A stretch of DNA of 64,000 nucleotides from positions 62,329,321 through 62,393,320 of the forward strand of contig NC_059075.1 of NCBI RefSeq assembly GCF_020497125.1, given 5' to 3'. Below are positions 11,911 to 22,462 of this stretch, piece by piece. This stretch comes from Mauremys mutica (taxonomy: Eukaryota > Chordata > Testudines > Geoemydidae). The position numbers were made by a program, and so were the translations under genes. Numbering within the stretch: position 1 is the stretch's first letter; each line of letters starts with the position of its first letter. The notes below the pieces were generated by a model that was not told the origin of the DNA, ran no database searches, and saw only the letters and a list, made by a program, of their open reading frames with translations.

Positions 11911-14900
11911 AAGTCACAAGAATCTTCTATAGTGGAAAGTGACAGGCAACCCAAATATAGAGATTGCTACTTGCTCCCCCATGAACATTTGATATTGTTT
12001 CCATTTGACCAGCTGGGTAAATATCCTAGTTCACACAGCATGTGGTCTTGTATATTATGCCAATCACAATGTCAGAATTTGCACAGCTTTTATTGTAGTC
12101 TTTTTTAATTATCACGTGGGTCATTCCTAAGCTCTTATTGTATTTCTCTCCCCCCCCCAAATTTGTCATTAAGTAAATAGGAATAGAGACTGTCCACTCA
12201 CATCTGCTTCCAGTGATTGAAACTGATTAAGAAAATTTGGTGAGAAGTTATATTACTTTTAACACAAATAATTTATTACTGAGGCTTTGACCCAATTAGT
12301 GAATGAATGAACTAAATGGAAGGTACTATATACCATCCTCCTGCCAACCCCCACTAACAACCTGTATTGTTTTGCTTTGTTTGAGTATCTGTACAAATGG
12401 ATGGCAGTGAAAGAACAAGCACAGCTGTTTTGTTTAATGAGGATACTAGACTCTGGAGTGAAGCAGTGCAGGTAGGAAGCATTGGCAGATTTGGAAAGCT
12501 ATTGCATGCCCATGTGCATATCCTTCCTCTGGCTGGAAGAGCAGCATTTGCAAAGCTTGGACTGTCTCAGCTATTTTGGAACAAGAAGCCATTTCTCAGT
12601 AAGGCAGCTGATGCTCTGCAGTCTCCGAGGGTCTTTTAGCTGCTTGTGAAAGGAAAGGTGAGCGGGGGTGGAGTTGAATAGGAATGTCTTAAACTGCCTG
12701 CTTACAGGTAGCGGCCCGCTTTCTCCCCACCTGGGAAGAATTTGGCATCTTCTGGGTATTTATGCCTCCTAGCAACCAGTGCCTGGTGCAGCAACGTGAC
12801 TTGCTTTTGAGCCAAGTTCTAAGCTTGCATAAGATTGAAGAGAGAGAACCTGGCCAAGTCTGGGATAAAACTCGGAGATGCCAACTGCCTGAGCTGAGCT
12901 GCCACGCTCCCTATAGCCCCGTAACAAGCCCCATGTCTCATTGCAGCATTCACATAGATGGCAGGCTTTTAACGTAATGCATAAAGCCCAAATCAAGTAT
13001 CCCCCACCATGTGTGAACAACAGAGTCTCTCTCCTTTTCTTGGAAGATCCGGCACTGAAGCTGGTAGCGGGCTTTCACTTGCTGCCACAAGGGGATGTCT
13101 GTTAACAGGATGTTTTGGGAAGCCCCAGTTGCTAACAGATGTGCTAAGAAGTTGTGCAATTTATTTATACTCTGTCATAAGTGTGCCTGCATGTGACAGG
13201 TACGTATATGCTACAAGGCAAAAGCTGGTGTCTTGGATAGCGGAGCTTCTGACAAAGCTCATCCCATAATACACAAAGGTGTCGCTGCATCGGGGCTGCT
13301 TTCTGATCCTTCCCTTCCTCAGAAGCCATGGGCTGTTCTTAGCCAGCGGCTCTGTGCTTTTGAGGAGGCGGATCCTCTCTGCCTTTGATGCTGGGGCACA
13401 GCTCCTGCAGAAATAATGCTCACCGAGGCATTCAGGGGGAAGGGCTGCTCTGGTTTCTTTACTGCAGTGGGGCATTCGTTGTCTGCCTCGGAGTGTGGAC
13501 TAAAGAGCAAAGGGGGGGTGATTGGATCCTGGAGGGGACTGCCAACATACATTAATTACTCTGCCAGTGAAGGTTCTTGGAGGGGAGGAGGGAGACTGAT
13601 GAGGGGGCTCCACGCCAGGCCTCCCTCCCTAGCCATTTCCCTACATGGGTTAATTAGATTCAATTAGGGAGAGAATTAAATTGTACTCCTCTTTGTAAGT
13701 CGTCTTTTGATTGATGCCAGTTTAATATTGACTGCACTGCTTGCCAGTGGTAAAATTATTATGGCCAGAGACACCTGCAATGAGATGTCCCCTCCCCCAC
13801 ACCCCGATTGATCTGTTTTGCATAGAAACCCTCTCCCTTGTGTCCCCATGCTGATAAATCACAATGCCCTGGCCATGCCTGCTGTTGGAACAGGAGAGGT
13901 GTAGGGTCGCTGTTCACAACTGGGACATTTTCCTTCGAGATTTCAGTGCAGGGAAAACTCTAGCTTGCAGATCTGTGCAGAGTGATAAGAAACCCACCCT
14001 GTCCTGCTCCATAAGGGAGGAGCAGCGCTAACCGGAAACCCAAAGCCAGATGTGCAAAATGGGAGCCTCCTCTGTGCCTCCCTTCAGAGGGGTGGCCGGG
14101 ACTCCATGTGGTTCCCTTTGGGGAGAGGTCACTCTGTCTCCCAGGGAACTCTGAATTTGGTTGCAGCCTGGTGGTAGATTTTGTTTTGTGATTTTTTTTT
14201 TTTACATGGGTTTATTCATAACACCCACCCCCTTGCCACTGTCTCCACTCTACCCCAATTTTAGTCTTTCCTTTTGCTTTTTTCCCCTCTTCCACCACAT
14301 CATCCACCCTAGTTCTGCTCACTTTCTCCCTCCTTCCCCTGGGCACTGCCACCTTTGGAGCGTCTCTCTCCCTGAAACTGCATTTCCAGTAGTTCTGCTA
14401 AGAGCATAAATTCTGACAATCATCTGCTCACTTCACTATAGCTGTGAAAGATGTGGTGGGGGTGGGAGCCAAGAGCTCTTCCGAGGGCCCTGAAGTGGAT
14501 ATCTTGGTACGTCTGTAAAGACTGAGGCTTGTTAACCTTGTGTGTGATGCATGTATTATAATTTCAACTCTGGGTGAAATCGTCAGTGAATTGAGGCAAG
14601 TAGATTTCCAAGTGATCCGAAAGCACAAAGCTCTATCCAACCCACAGCCCTTAGAATTTCTATAGGAACCCTTCTAGAAAGGGCAGTGTGTGGGAGTCTT
14701 GGCACCGAGCTCATCAGGGCTTTGCTTTCAGTCACATCCTTGCTGTTTGTTGCTAGTGGAGCTTTCTTCCTTCTCAACAGCATCTGAATCGGTGCAGGTC
14801 TGCCCGAGACTTTCTTTCTTACCCTCCCAGTTCTCTCTTCTATAAGCAAGTTGCTCAGTCTCCCAACAGAACACTTGGGTGGTCCTCCTTGCCTTGACTC

Positions 14901-15889
14901 TTACTGTCCTTTGGTTGTCCATCACTGTGGCTCCCAACAGTGGCCCTTCCTTGCAATGGCCCCATGAGTGGGTATTCTGAAGTAGTACCTCAAGTGGGGA
15001 GGGAGTAAGTGTTGCACTAAGTTTTGAAAACACTTTTCTGCAAATTTTATTGTTGATCTTTTCCCTTCACCTATGGGCAGGAGGGGGTGTGTGTTTTTAT
15101 GTGCGCGTGCATGTGCAGGATCATTGTCCTGTGTCCTCTGGAATTATGCAGCCACAAAAAATTGCCACATAATTCCATATTTGGGTTTATGTATCTCTTA
15201 CCATTTCACTGTCTCCGTGTCTGCTTCGTGTGGTTCAACAGTTCCACAGGGCAGGTGGCTATTTGAGAGTTATGTGCTGCTGGATTCTGAGGGAGCAGGC
15301 AGTGATTTCAGAGGTGGGGTATTCTGCAAGCAGTATGGGGTGGCCTGCTTCAAGCTCCACCAGGGAAGCATTTTATTCTGCAGGTGGAGGTCTGCAGGAG
15401 ATGGGACTAGGACTGGGAGAAAGAACAGCAGTGGGACTTCTGAAGGGAGAAGAGGGGGTTTGAGGTGGGTGCCCTGGTGGAGGCATTCAGATTGAAGTGA
15501 TTAGGCAGCCAAGAGCCATTATAATTAAAACCAGGTGGTTTTCCATGTTGAAAACTTTATACACATAAAGTTTTCAGCTTGGTGTGAATTGTAATGACTC
15601 TCAGCTGCTAAGCTGGTTTAAATTTCAGTGCCTTCCCCAAGCTCCTTTCTCTCTCTGCCCCTCTGGTCCCCACCACTCCTTATCCATATCCCACACAATC
15701 CCAACCTGGTACAGACCTCTGGAGAAGGTGCCTATCTAACTTGGAGCTCTGCTAGAAAGGCAATTTTTGGTACAAGCCTCCCCCTCACTAGTCTCATGCC
15801 AAACTGGTACAATGGACCGTACAGGACACAGGCCCTTGCAACTGTCTAGCCTTGATTTCTTTCCTGTATCTGGCTGATTTGCTGTGAAA
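11911..15889. other. Non-coding stretch, no gene recognised
   Basis: I searched this stretch for the missing 5' MAPKBP1 exons and for other conserved frames and found none. Several frames of 70-140 codons exist (for example 15073-15495), but none shows domain motifs or splice-compatible conservation that I can recognise. Pyrimidine-rich blocks lie at about 14215-14400. Confidence 0.4.
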
Positions 15890-16058
15890 GGGCTAGTCTA
15901 CACTGGCAATGCTAAAGTGCTGGCGCTGGTCTTCAGGTCTGGGGCACTATTTACACAGGCGCTTTACAGGGCTGAAACTTGCTGCGCTCAGGGGAGTGTT
16001 TTTTCACCCCCCGAGCGAGAAAGTTGCAGCGCTGTTAATTGCCAGTGTAGACAAGCCC
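15890..16058. mobile_element. Short palindromic MITE (gtctacactggcaatg family)
   Basis: The left end gggctagtctacactggcaa and the right end, complement of ttgccagtgtagacaagccc, form terminal inverted repeats with one or two mismatches. The interior has the gcagcgctg word shared with the element at 9337-10122. There is no coding capacity. It is likely mobilised in trans by a hAT-type transposase. Confidence 0.65.
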
Positions 16059-17208
16059 AAACTCTCACAATCACTTGGCATTATTGTCTTACAGCTCTGT
16101 TACCATGACAGCATTTGTTTATAATAGGGCTGGAAGGGAGACTCTCTCCCGTCTGAATATCCATTACCTGTTGGTTGTAGCCCAGAGGTCAGATGCGGAG
16201 CTGCATGTACTTAGAGCCTCTGATGGATGCATTTCATTAGGGACTGCTAAGAACTGTCAGTGGAATCCGTTTGCAGTGCACAAAGGGAAGGTTTATTGGT
16301 CCTACAAAACCCAGGAACTATGCTACATATTCTTGAACACCATCTTCTAGGACCTTATCTATAGCTAGCTATTTACATATGTACAGATTTTAAACACTCC
16401 AGCAACAGGGGCAATAGTAATTTTGATGGTTATCTCCATGGGAAGTATAGCTCTCAACTTGACTGAACTTTGCAGGAACACCCAGGCGTCTTTCATTTTT
16501 TCAGACTCCTGGCTTTCCAGAGGGAAACAGTTGTTATATTGCATGGTGCCTTTATTCTGGCTCAAATTGCCTGGCGGGTGAGGGAAAAGGGAGCAATTTC
16601 TATTCCATTCGCCCCGCCTAAATTGGGGAGAGTCAGCAGAGTGCCATCCTGTGGACTGGCGGCTCAAGGAACATTTCATCAATGGGCAGGGATGGCATTT
16701 CAGATGGGGAGTGGGAAGGGGACAACTTTAACCATGATTCCAGGGGCTACTTAAGCACCTGAAAACTAGTGGTGGGTTTTGTTTTTTTTTTGCAGATAAT
16801 AACTTAGAAATTAGCTGATAAGAGCACTGTATCTAATTCCTATATTTAAAAAAAAAAGAGAATTAAATAAATAATTAGACCCAGTCAGCTCTAATACTAA
16901 CATGTTCTCACATCTTGTGTCAAGTCACTTAAGGGACACTGGTTAGGTTTAAAATTTTAATGTATATTCTTTCTTCGTTACTAACTCTTGAATACAACAA
17001 TTGTAGAAAAATCTAGATTACTTTCTCTCACTTTTTGCAGTTCACCAAGCTTGGAATATATCATTTAACTTGGGAAACATCCTACTAGGCCAAGGCCCTG
17101 TGAGTTATACTGCACCTGCCTGGGACTCCATGGCTGTTACCTCACTACGAATAGACCAGACATTGACCTTTAAATAGGAGTGAAATGGACACTTTCAAGT
17201 CACTTTCA
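16059..17208. other. Non-coding stretch, nothing recognised
   Basis: This is AT-moderate sequence without conserved frames. The longest open frame, on the minus strand at 16365-16682, has no recognisable motif. No repeat boundary was found. Confidence 0.35.
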
Positions 17209-17838
17209 CAGTATTGCCAATTCCAAATGTTCAAAAATTATGAATCAGTCTCACCAAAAATCATGAGATTGGCTTTAAAATCATGAGATTATATAAAAAT
17301 AATAGATCTGGTGTTCTTTTTATTTGCCTTCTGCCTTTTGAGCCTTTAGGGTGTACTGGGGTCACATTTTGAAGCTTTGTCCACAGCCAAAAAGGCTAGA
17401 ACAGAGGTCGGCAACCTTTCAGAAGTGGTGTGCCAAGACTTCATTTATTCACTCCAAGTGAAGGTTTCATGTGCCAGTAATACATTTTAATGTTTTTAGA
17501 AGGGCTCTTTATATAAGTCTATAATATATAACTAAACTATTGTTGTATGTAAAGTAAATAAGGTTTTTAAAATGTTTCAGAAGCTTCATTTAAAATTAAA
17601 TTAATATGCAGAGCCCCCCTGGACAGGTGGCCAGGACCCGGGCAGTGTGAGTGCCACTGAAAATCAGCTCTGCATTCCGCCTTTGGCACATGTGCCATAG
17701 GTTGCCTACCCTGGGCTAGAAACTTCATTTTTCTTTAAGAATGAAGGCTGAAATAATTACATAGCCACTTGACTCCAGGAGCTGGGGCTTTAATGAAAAC
17801 CATAATTATCATGAGACTCACCACAGTTGGCAACACTG
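17209..17838. mobile_element. DNA transposon/MITE with ends cagtattgccaa, interrupted by a hAT element
   Basis: The left end cagtattgccaa and the right end ttggcaacactg are inverted. Nearby words are mirrored too: tcatgagattggctt at the left and atcatgagactcac at the right. The element is split by the insertion at 17402-17713, so its own length is about 310 bp. I found no clear TSD for the outer element. Confidence 0.5.
17402..17713. mobile_element. Non-autonomous hAT element nested in the 17209-17838 element
   Basis: The terminal inverted repeats are cagaggtcggcaacc and the complement of ggttgcctaccctg. An exact 8-bp TSD, ggctagaa, flanks it at 17394-17401 and 17714-17721, which is diagnostic of hAT insertion. 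The element is 312 bp, AT-rich inside, with no transposase. Confidence 0.85.
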
Positions 17839-18734
17839 TTTTTACTTCTATTTAAAGGCTAGTTACTTTCCAGAAGGCTCTTAGACACAACATTACAGTG
17901 ATTGAGTTGTATTTCTCACAGGAGAATATTCAAACCCAAATACCAAGAAAATTCCACATTTTAAAGTTGAGAAAAAAAGACTTCTGAGGTATATCAGGGT
18001 CACTGCTGCCAGGAAAGGAAAATAAACAGGTACAGGAGCTGTGGGCAGCTGTTCCTCCTGAAAGAAAGTTGGAGGGTCAAATCTTCTAGTCCTTAATCCA
18101 GTAAAACTTCTATTGCCGTCATTGCCTCCACTCATAGATATAAACATGTGCTTAATAACTATACACTTTATACTTAAATAACTGAGCCATCTTATCCAGG
18201 GCATTGGCTCAGAGACTATATTTTCTGGCATATTCTGAACAGCGCTGAGCACACAGATGGTCGCCAGTGAATAATACAAATCATGACAATAATTGTCAAC
18301 TTTATGGGATCTGTGGATGCAATTTCTGTTCTTTGTTCTGGAATTGTCCTGTATACTGCTGAAACCCTAAGGATGTGAGGCATAAACACATCTGATACTT
18401 ATGACACTTTTCTGATTCCTTCCTTTTCTTGAACTCAGAACAAAAAATGACATGATGTAAAATGGTTTTCCGTTAAAAATGTAAAATTGCACAGCAGTGA
18501 TTGCTCTACAACACAGTATGGGGCAGAGCCTGTCACCCCTTGGGAGTTAAGTGGTCTCCTCTCATCTGACTCTCATTCTCCATCCTTCCTGATCTCTGTG
18601 CTGCTTTTCATTCTGTCAACCATGACATCCATCCCAACCTCCTGAGACCGTTTGCTGTAGTCTCAGAGAATTCGCCACCTTTGTTTTGCTCCCATCTACC
18701 AAAGTCCTCTTTTTTGCCACATGCAGCAGAGAGA
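17839..18734. other. Non-coding stretch, nothing recognised
   Basis: No exon-like conservation was seen. A minus-strand open frame of 128 codons (17893-18279) has no domain that I recognise and is not called a gene. Confidence 0.3.
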
Positions 18735-19095
18735 GAGGCTGGCCTGCTGGATAGGAAGATAGCTCTGAGAGACCTGGGTTCTATTCCCCCCCATGGACTT
18801 CCTGTATGACCTCAGGCCAGTGCCTTAAGGGCAGAGTTTCAAAACCTTTTAGGCACCCAAAGGTGCAGCTAGGCATTTAGTGGGGGTTACAAAACACCTA
18901 ACCTAGGCACTTTTGAAAATCCCACTAGGTGCCTAAATACCTATGAAAATCTGGCCTTTAGTATGTGTGTGCCCCATCTGTATAGTAGGGATAACAACAC
19001 TGCTCTACCTCCCCAAGGGACTGTGAAGAGAAATAGGTTAGACCTTGTGAGGTGCTCAGATACTACGGTGGGGCCACATAAGTACCACAGGTACA
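18735..19095 (+). repeat. MIR-like SINE split by a palindromic insertion
   Basis: The first part (18735-18826) has the tRNA-like gacctgggttctattccc and tgtatgacctcaggcca words of MIR-type SINEs. The second part (18959-19095) continues with ccccatctgtatagtaggg and ataacaacactgctctacct. Between them lies a foreign palindromic element. The tRNA-like B box is inside the sequence gggttctattcc. The copy is old and diverged. Confidence 0.6.
18827..18958. mobile_element. Palindromic MITE inserted into a MIR-like SINE
   Basis: The ends aagggcagagtttcaaaa and the complement of ctatgaaaatctggccttt are inverted repeats. The interior mirrors aggcaccca-like and actaggtgcctaa words. A related element lies at 62763-62857. 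It is about 130 bp, without coding sequence. Confidence 0.55.
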
Positions 19096-19393
19096 GTGGG
19101 AACTTCTCTGTAGCACTGCTATCCCTTCCCTTGGTTTTGGGCCCTTCTTTTCACCTAGGCCCCCAAATCTCCACCTTTTCTGAAGGTAACCTTAGCTCAG
19201 AGGGCTTGGCTGTATTTTTTTCTGAGTCTGGTGTGTTAGCTCTAAAATAACCGCTCCTCCCTCCCAACCACCCACTTCCCCAGGGATTCCTGTTTTACAG
19301 GCTAAACTTCCAGATCCTTAATTCAATCACCCTGCCTCTGTTTGTATACAAAATACTGGGGACCATCTCTGCAGAACTTACATTTCACACTAT

Positions 19394-20012
19394 GGCTATG
19401 TCTACACCAGGGGTTCTCAACCTTTGTCTTTCTGAGGCCCCTCCCCAACATGCTATAAAAACTCCATGGCCCACCTGTGCCACAACAGCTGTTTTTCTGC
19501 GTATAAAAGCCAGGGCAGACATTAGGGGGTAGCAAGCAGAGCGATTGCCTGGAGCCCCACACCACAGGGTGCCTCGTGAAGCTAAGCTGCTCAGGCTTCA
19601 CCTTCAGGCCCGGGTGGCGGGGCTCAGGGCGGCTGGGCTTTGGCTTTTTGCCCTGAGCCCCAGTGAGTCTAATGCCATCCCTGTTTGACGGACTCCCTGA
19701 AACCTGCTCCTGGCCCCCCAGGAGGCCTCGGACCCCTGGTTGAGAACTGCTGGTCTGCACTACGCAGCTTTTAGTGACATGGCTGTGTCGCCACGGCTGT
19801 GCCGCTGAAAGGCATGCAGTGTAGCCGCTGTTTGTCCACCCTCAATGAGCGGCGTTAGTGTTGCCGGCAGGAGAGAGCTCCTACTGACAAAGCGCTGTTC
19901 ACACTGGCACTTGTCGTTGGCAAAACTTTTGTCTTTTGGGGGGAGGGAGGTATTTTTTTAACACCTCTGAAAGACAAACATTTTGTTGTTCAGTTGCCAG
20001 TGTAGTCAATGC
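19394..20012. mobile_element. Non-autonomous hAT-like element carrying a nested hAT insertion
   Basis: The left end ggctatgtctacac and the right end gtgtagtcaatgcc are inverted with mismatches. The outer element is split after gtctacac by the element at 19408-19752 and resumes with gtctgcactacgcagc. The interior includes agcgctgttcacactggc. There is no transposase frame. Confidence 0.5.
19408..19752. mobile_element. Non-autonomous hAT element (caggggttctcaacc ends)
   Basis: The terminal inverted repeats are caggggttctcaacc and the complement of ggttgagaactgctg. The 8-bp TSD is gtctacac (19400-19407) and gtctgcac (19753-19760), with one mismatch. The 345-bp body is GC-rich with no transposase. 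The open frame of 145 codons on the minus strand is a by-product of this composition. Confidence 0.8.
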
Positions 20013-21305
20013 CTAATACTGTGCTGTAGTTAGAGCTCCACCTGGGAGCTTCCACACCTCCTGTATGAAACTTGGGGGCGGGAGGGTGTCCTGCTTCCCC
20101 CCTCAAATGGTGCCCCTGCCAGTGTGGGTGAAGAGAGAGAGAGAAACCATGTAGAATCCTCCCCTTCCTCCATTACCCCCGTGCTGGAAACATCTGAACT
20201 CGCAGGGAGAAGGGATGAGCTATACAGATTCTGCAGAGGCAGGGAGGGTGGAAAGAGGAGAGACAGCCCTTAGCTTTGCAGGGATTATCCCTGCAAGGCC
20301 TGTAAATCAGCTCTACTCTGTCTTCCCCTGGAACTAGTTTTATAGAGTGTGCTTTTTTCTTTCCTTCTAGCTTTCCTTTTACCATAGAGACTGGAAGCAC
20401 TGCTGAAAGAAGCTCTTTGTAGTGGTAGGGCTGGTGAGGGAAGGGCGGTGTACATGTGTGGGCATTGCTCAGGAGGGTCCCTGCAAGGCTGGAGCAGCAG
20501 TCATCTGAGGTGCCCAGAGGAGAAGGGAAGGGGGTTCCCAGGGCTGCTTCTAAAAAGAAAGTGTTTTATGCAACTTTAAAAAGTCATGTCACCCAATGGG
20601 GCACATCTCCTGTGTTTGGTCATGTATTGCCTGGTTACGATGTTGGGGAATGATGGGATGGTGGGCTTGCCACCTTCGGTTGGATGTATATTGTGGCGAT
20701 ACATAGTGAAGTTCTGATTGCAATCCTTCCGCCTGGTGGACCCAAGTTGTTTGGGCCAAGAATGGATGATATGGGTGAACTCTCCCTTTCCCTTTCCCTT
20801 TCCCGGTAGGAATGGTGGGGCTTTCATTGTGCTTGGTCATGAGGAGTAGTCTGCAGACCAGTTGACTGCAGCGAGAGTGGATGGTGCTGCTCTGTGGTTG
20901 CATGGCTCTTCTCTGAGCATTCTCAAAGGGAGTTGTGGGGCAACTGTCCCTCTTCCCCAATGGCATTCTTATGTGGAGTTCCACAGCTTTCCATCTTGGT
21001 TTCCCTTCCTGCCAACGGGTCGAAGGCGCTGTCAGGAGAGTTAGTGAGGAGAGTTCGAGCTTTGGTGCTGTCAATGTGCTGAAGACTCCCAGCTCTAGAT
21101 CACTACCTCACTTGCCTTAGTCCAGTGTCTGAGGGAGCCTGGGGCATGGATGGGAGCCAGCTGCCTGAAGCTCAGTGCAGACAAGTCCGAGATGATGCTG
21201 GCAGATTGAGAGAAGCAACCAGAAGATATGGCGAAGATGGAGCAGGGCCTGCTCTTTGATGTTCTCTGGCTCTTTGTCCTGCACATTTTGGTGTCCCATC
21301 CAGGC
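20013..21305. other. Non-coding stretch, nothing recognised
   Basis: There is a short (ccctt)n-type microsatellite at about 20783-20805. The open frame of 161 codons on the minus strand (20589-21074) has no recognisable domain and a repetitive KGKGKG segment caused by the microsatellite, so I do not call it a gene. Confidence 0.35.
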
Positions 21306-21313
21306 TTTTAAAA

Positions 21314-22454
21314 CAGGGTGGATCTGATTTAAATCAATTTGATTTAAATCATGATTTAAATCATTAGTCAGGAAGACACGATTTAATCATGGATTTCTAC
21401 ATAAAAGTGCATTCTTGTTGGTTGTTATAAACTTAATAGACATTCTTCACAGCTCAGAGATAGATGTAGGTTTCATTTTTAGAAGGTACACATTATACAT
21501 TTTTAAACAGTGATTTATTTTGAAAACTTTTCAGATTAGTTTTACAGCTATATCAGAAAATGAATGATTGTTTGATTATTTCATTTACCAAAGGTAATTG
21601 AAGCAGATATTTATGAAGTCCTTGAGAGATGAACTATCTCCAATTCAACAGGTTAATCATTAATATTTGGAGGATTTTCTTGCCATGCTGTATTAGGAGG
21701 AGAACATCACCACACAGACATTTAAATTGTTTTATTTAACTAAAACAACAACGTTAAGTATTCAGGATTTTTCTTCAACAGCAAATATACAATATTTTAA
21801 CAAAATAAGCATATGTTCCTCGCTTCTCCCATTTATCTGCAGACTTCTCCTTGTCCAGATCTATTCCGCCCCCAACAATCTTCTATTCATTGAACTTTTT
21901 GAAACTTTGCACTTTTAGAGAGAGGTAAGGAATTGACTCTGTGTACACAAATTTGCAGAAGGACAATAGGGTTGAGATCATCTGTTATTTCTCACCTCTA
22001 TATATTATTTATTTATTCAAAAACATTTTTGCTGTTAACAAGCATGTTACCTCTGGAGACAAATCCAGTTTGAGAACTGCAAAACTAAGCATCTCTGATG
22101 GTACCTTCTAGACTGAGCACTGAGTCCCATTGGATAGATAGAAAGATCAACCTAAATAATCTGTACAGAAGCCACTGGAACCCCATAAAATAGAGTCCCT
22201 AATCCATGAACTATTGGAACTCATTTACAAAACTTTTCTTAAACATTACATGAATATATTGTCTCATACTATAGAAATAGAATTTATAATCCCTATTCCA
22301 TGATGAGAGATCTTTGAGCTATAATGTATCTTAATTAAAACTATCTTTAAATTGGTTTTTTCCTCAAAAAGCATTATATCAAAAAAATCCGATTTAAAAA
22401 AAAATCCGTGTTTTTGTTTTTTGTTTTTTAAATCATTGGTTTTTATCCACCTTG
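21314..22454. mobile_element. hAT-type DNA transposon, 1.14 kb, AT-rich, non-coding
   Basis: The ends cagggtggat and the complement of atccaccttg form a short inverted repeat, extended by mirrored gatttaaatc / aaatcattgg words. An exact 8-bp TSD, ttttaaaa, flanks it (21306-21313 and 22455-22462), consistent with hAT. The interior is very AT-rich with repeated gatttaaat words near the left end and no transposase frame, so it must be non-autonomous or a decayed copy. Confidence 0.75.
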
Positions 22455-22462
22455 TTTTAAAA

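Noticed and set aside
19323..19760. A 145-codon minus-strand frame.
   Set aside because: It coincides with the hAT element at 19408-19752 and has no domain.
20589..21074. A 161-codon minus-strand frame with a KGKGKG repeat.
   Set aside because: The lysine/glycine repeat is a translated microsatellite and the rest has no recognisable domain.
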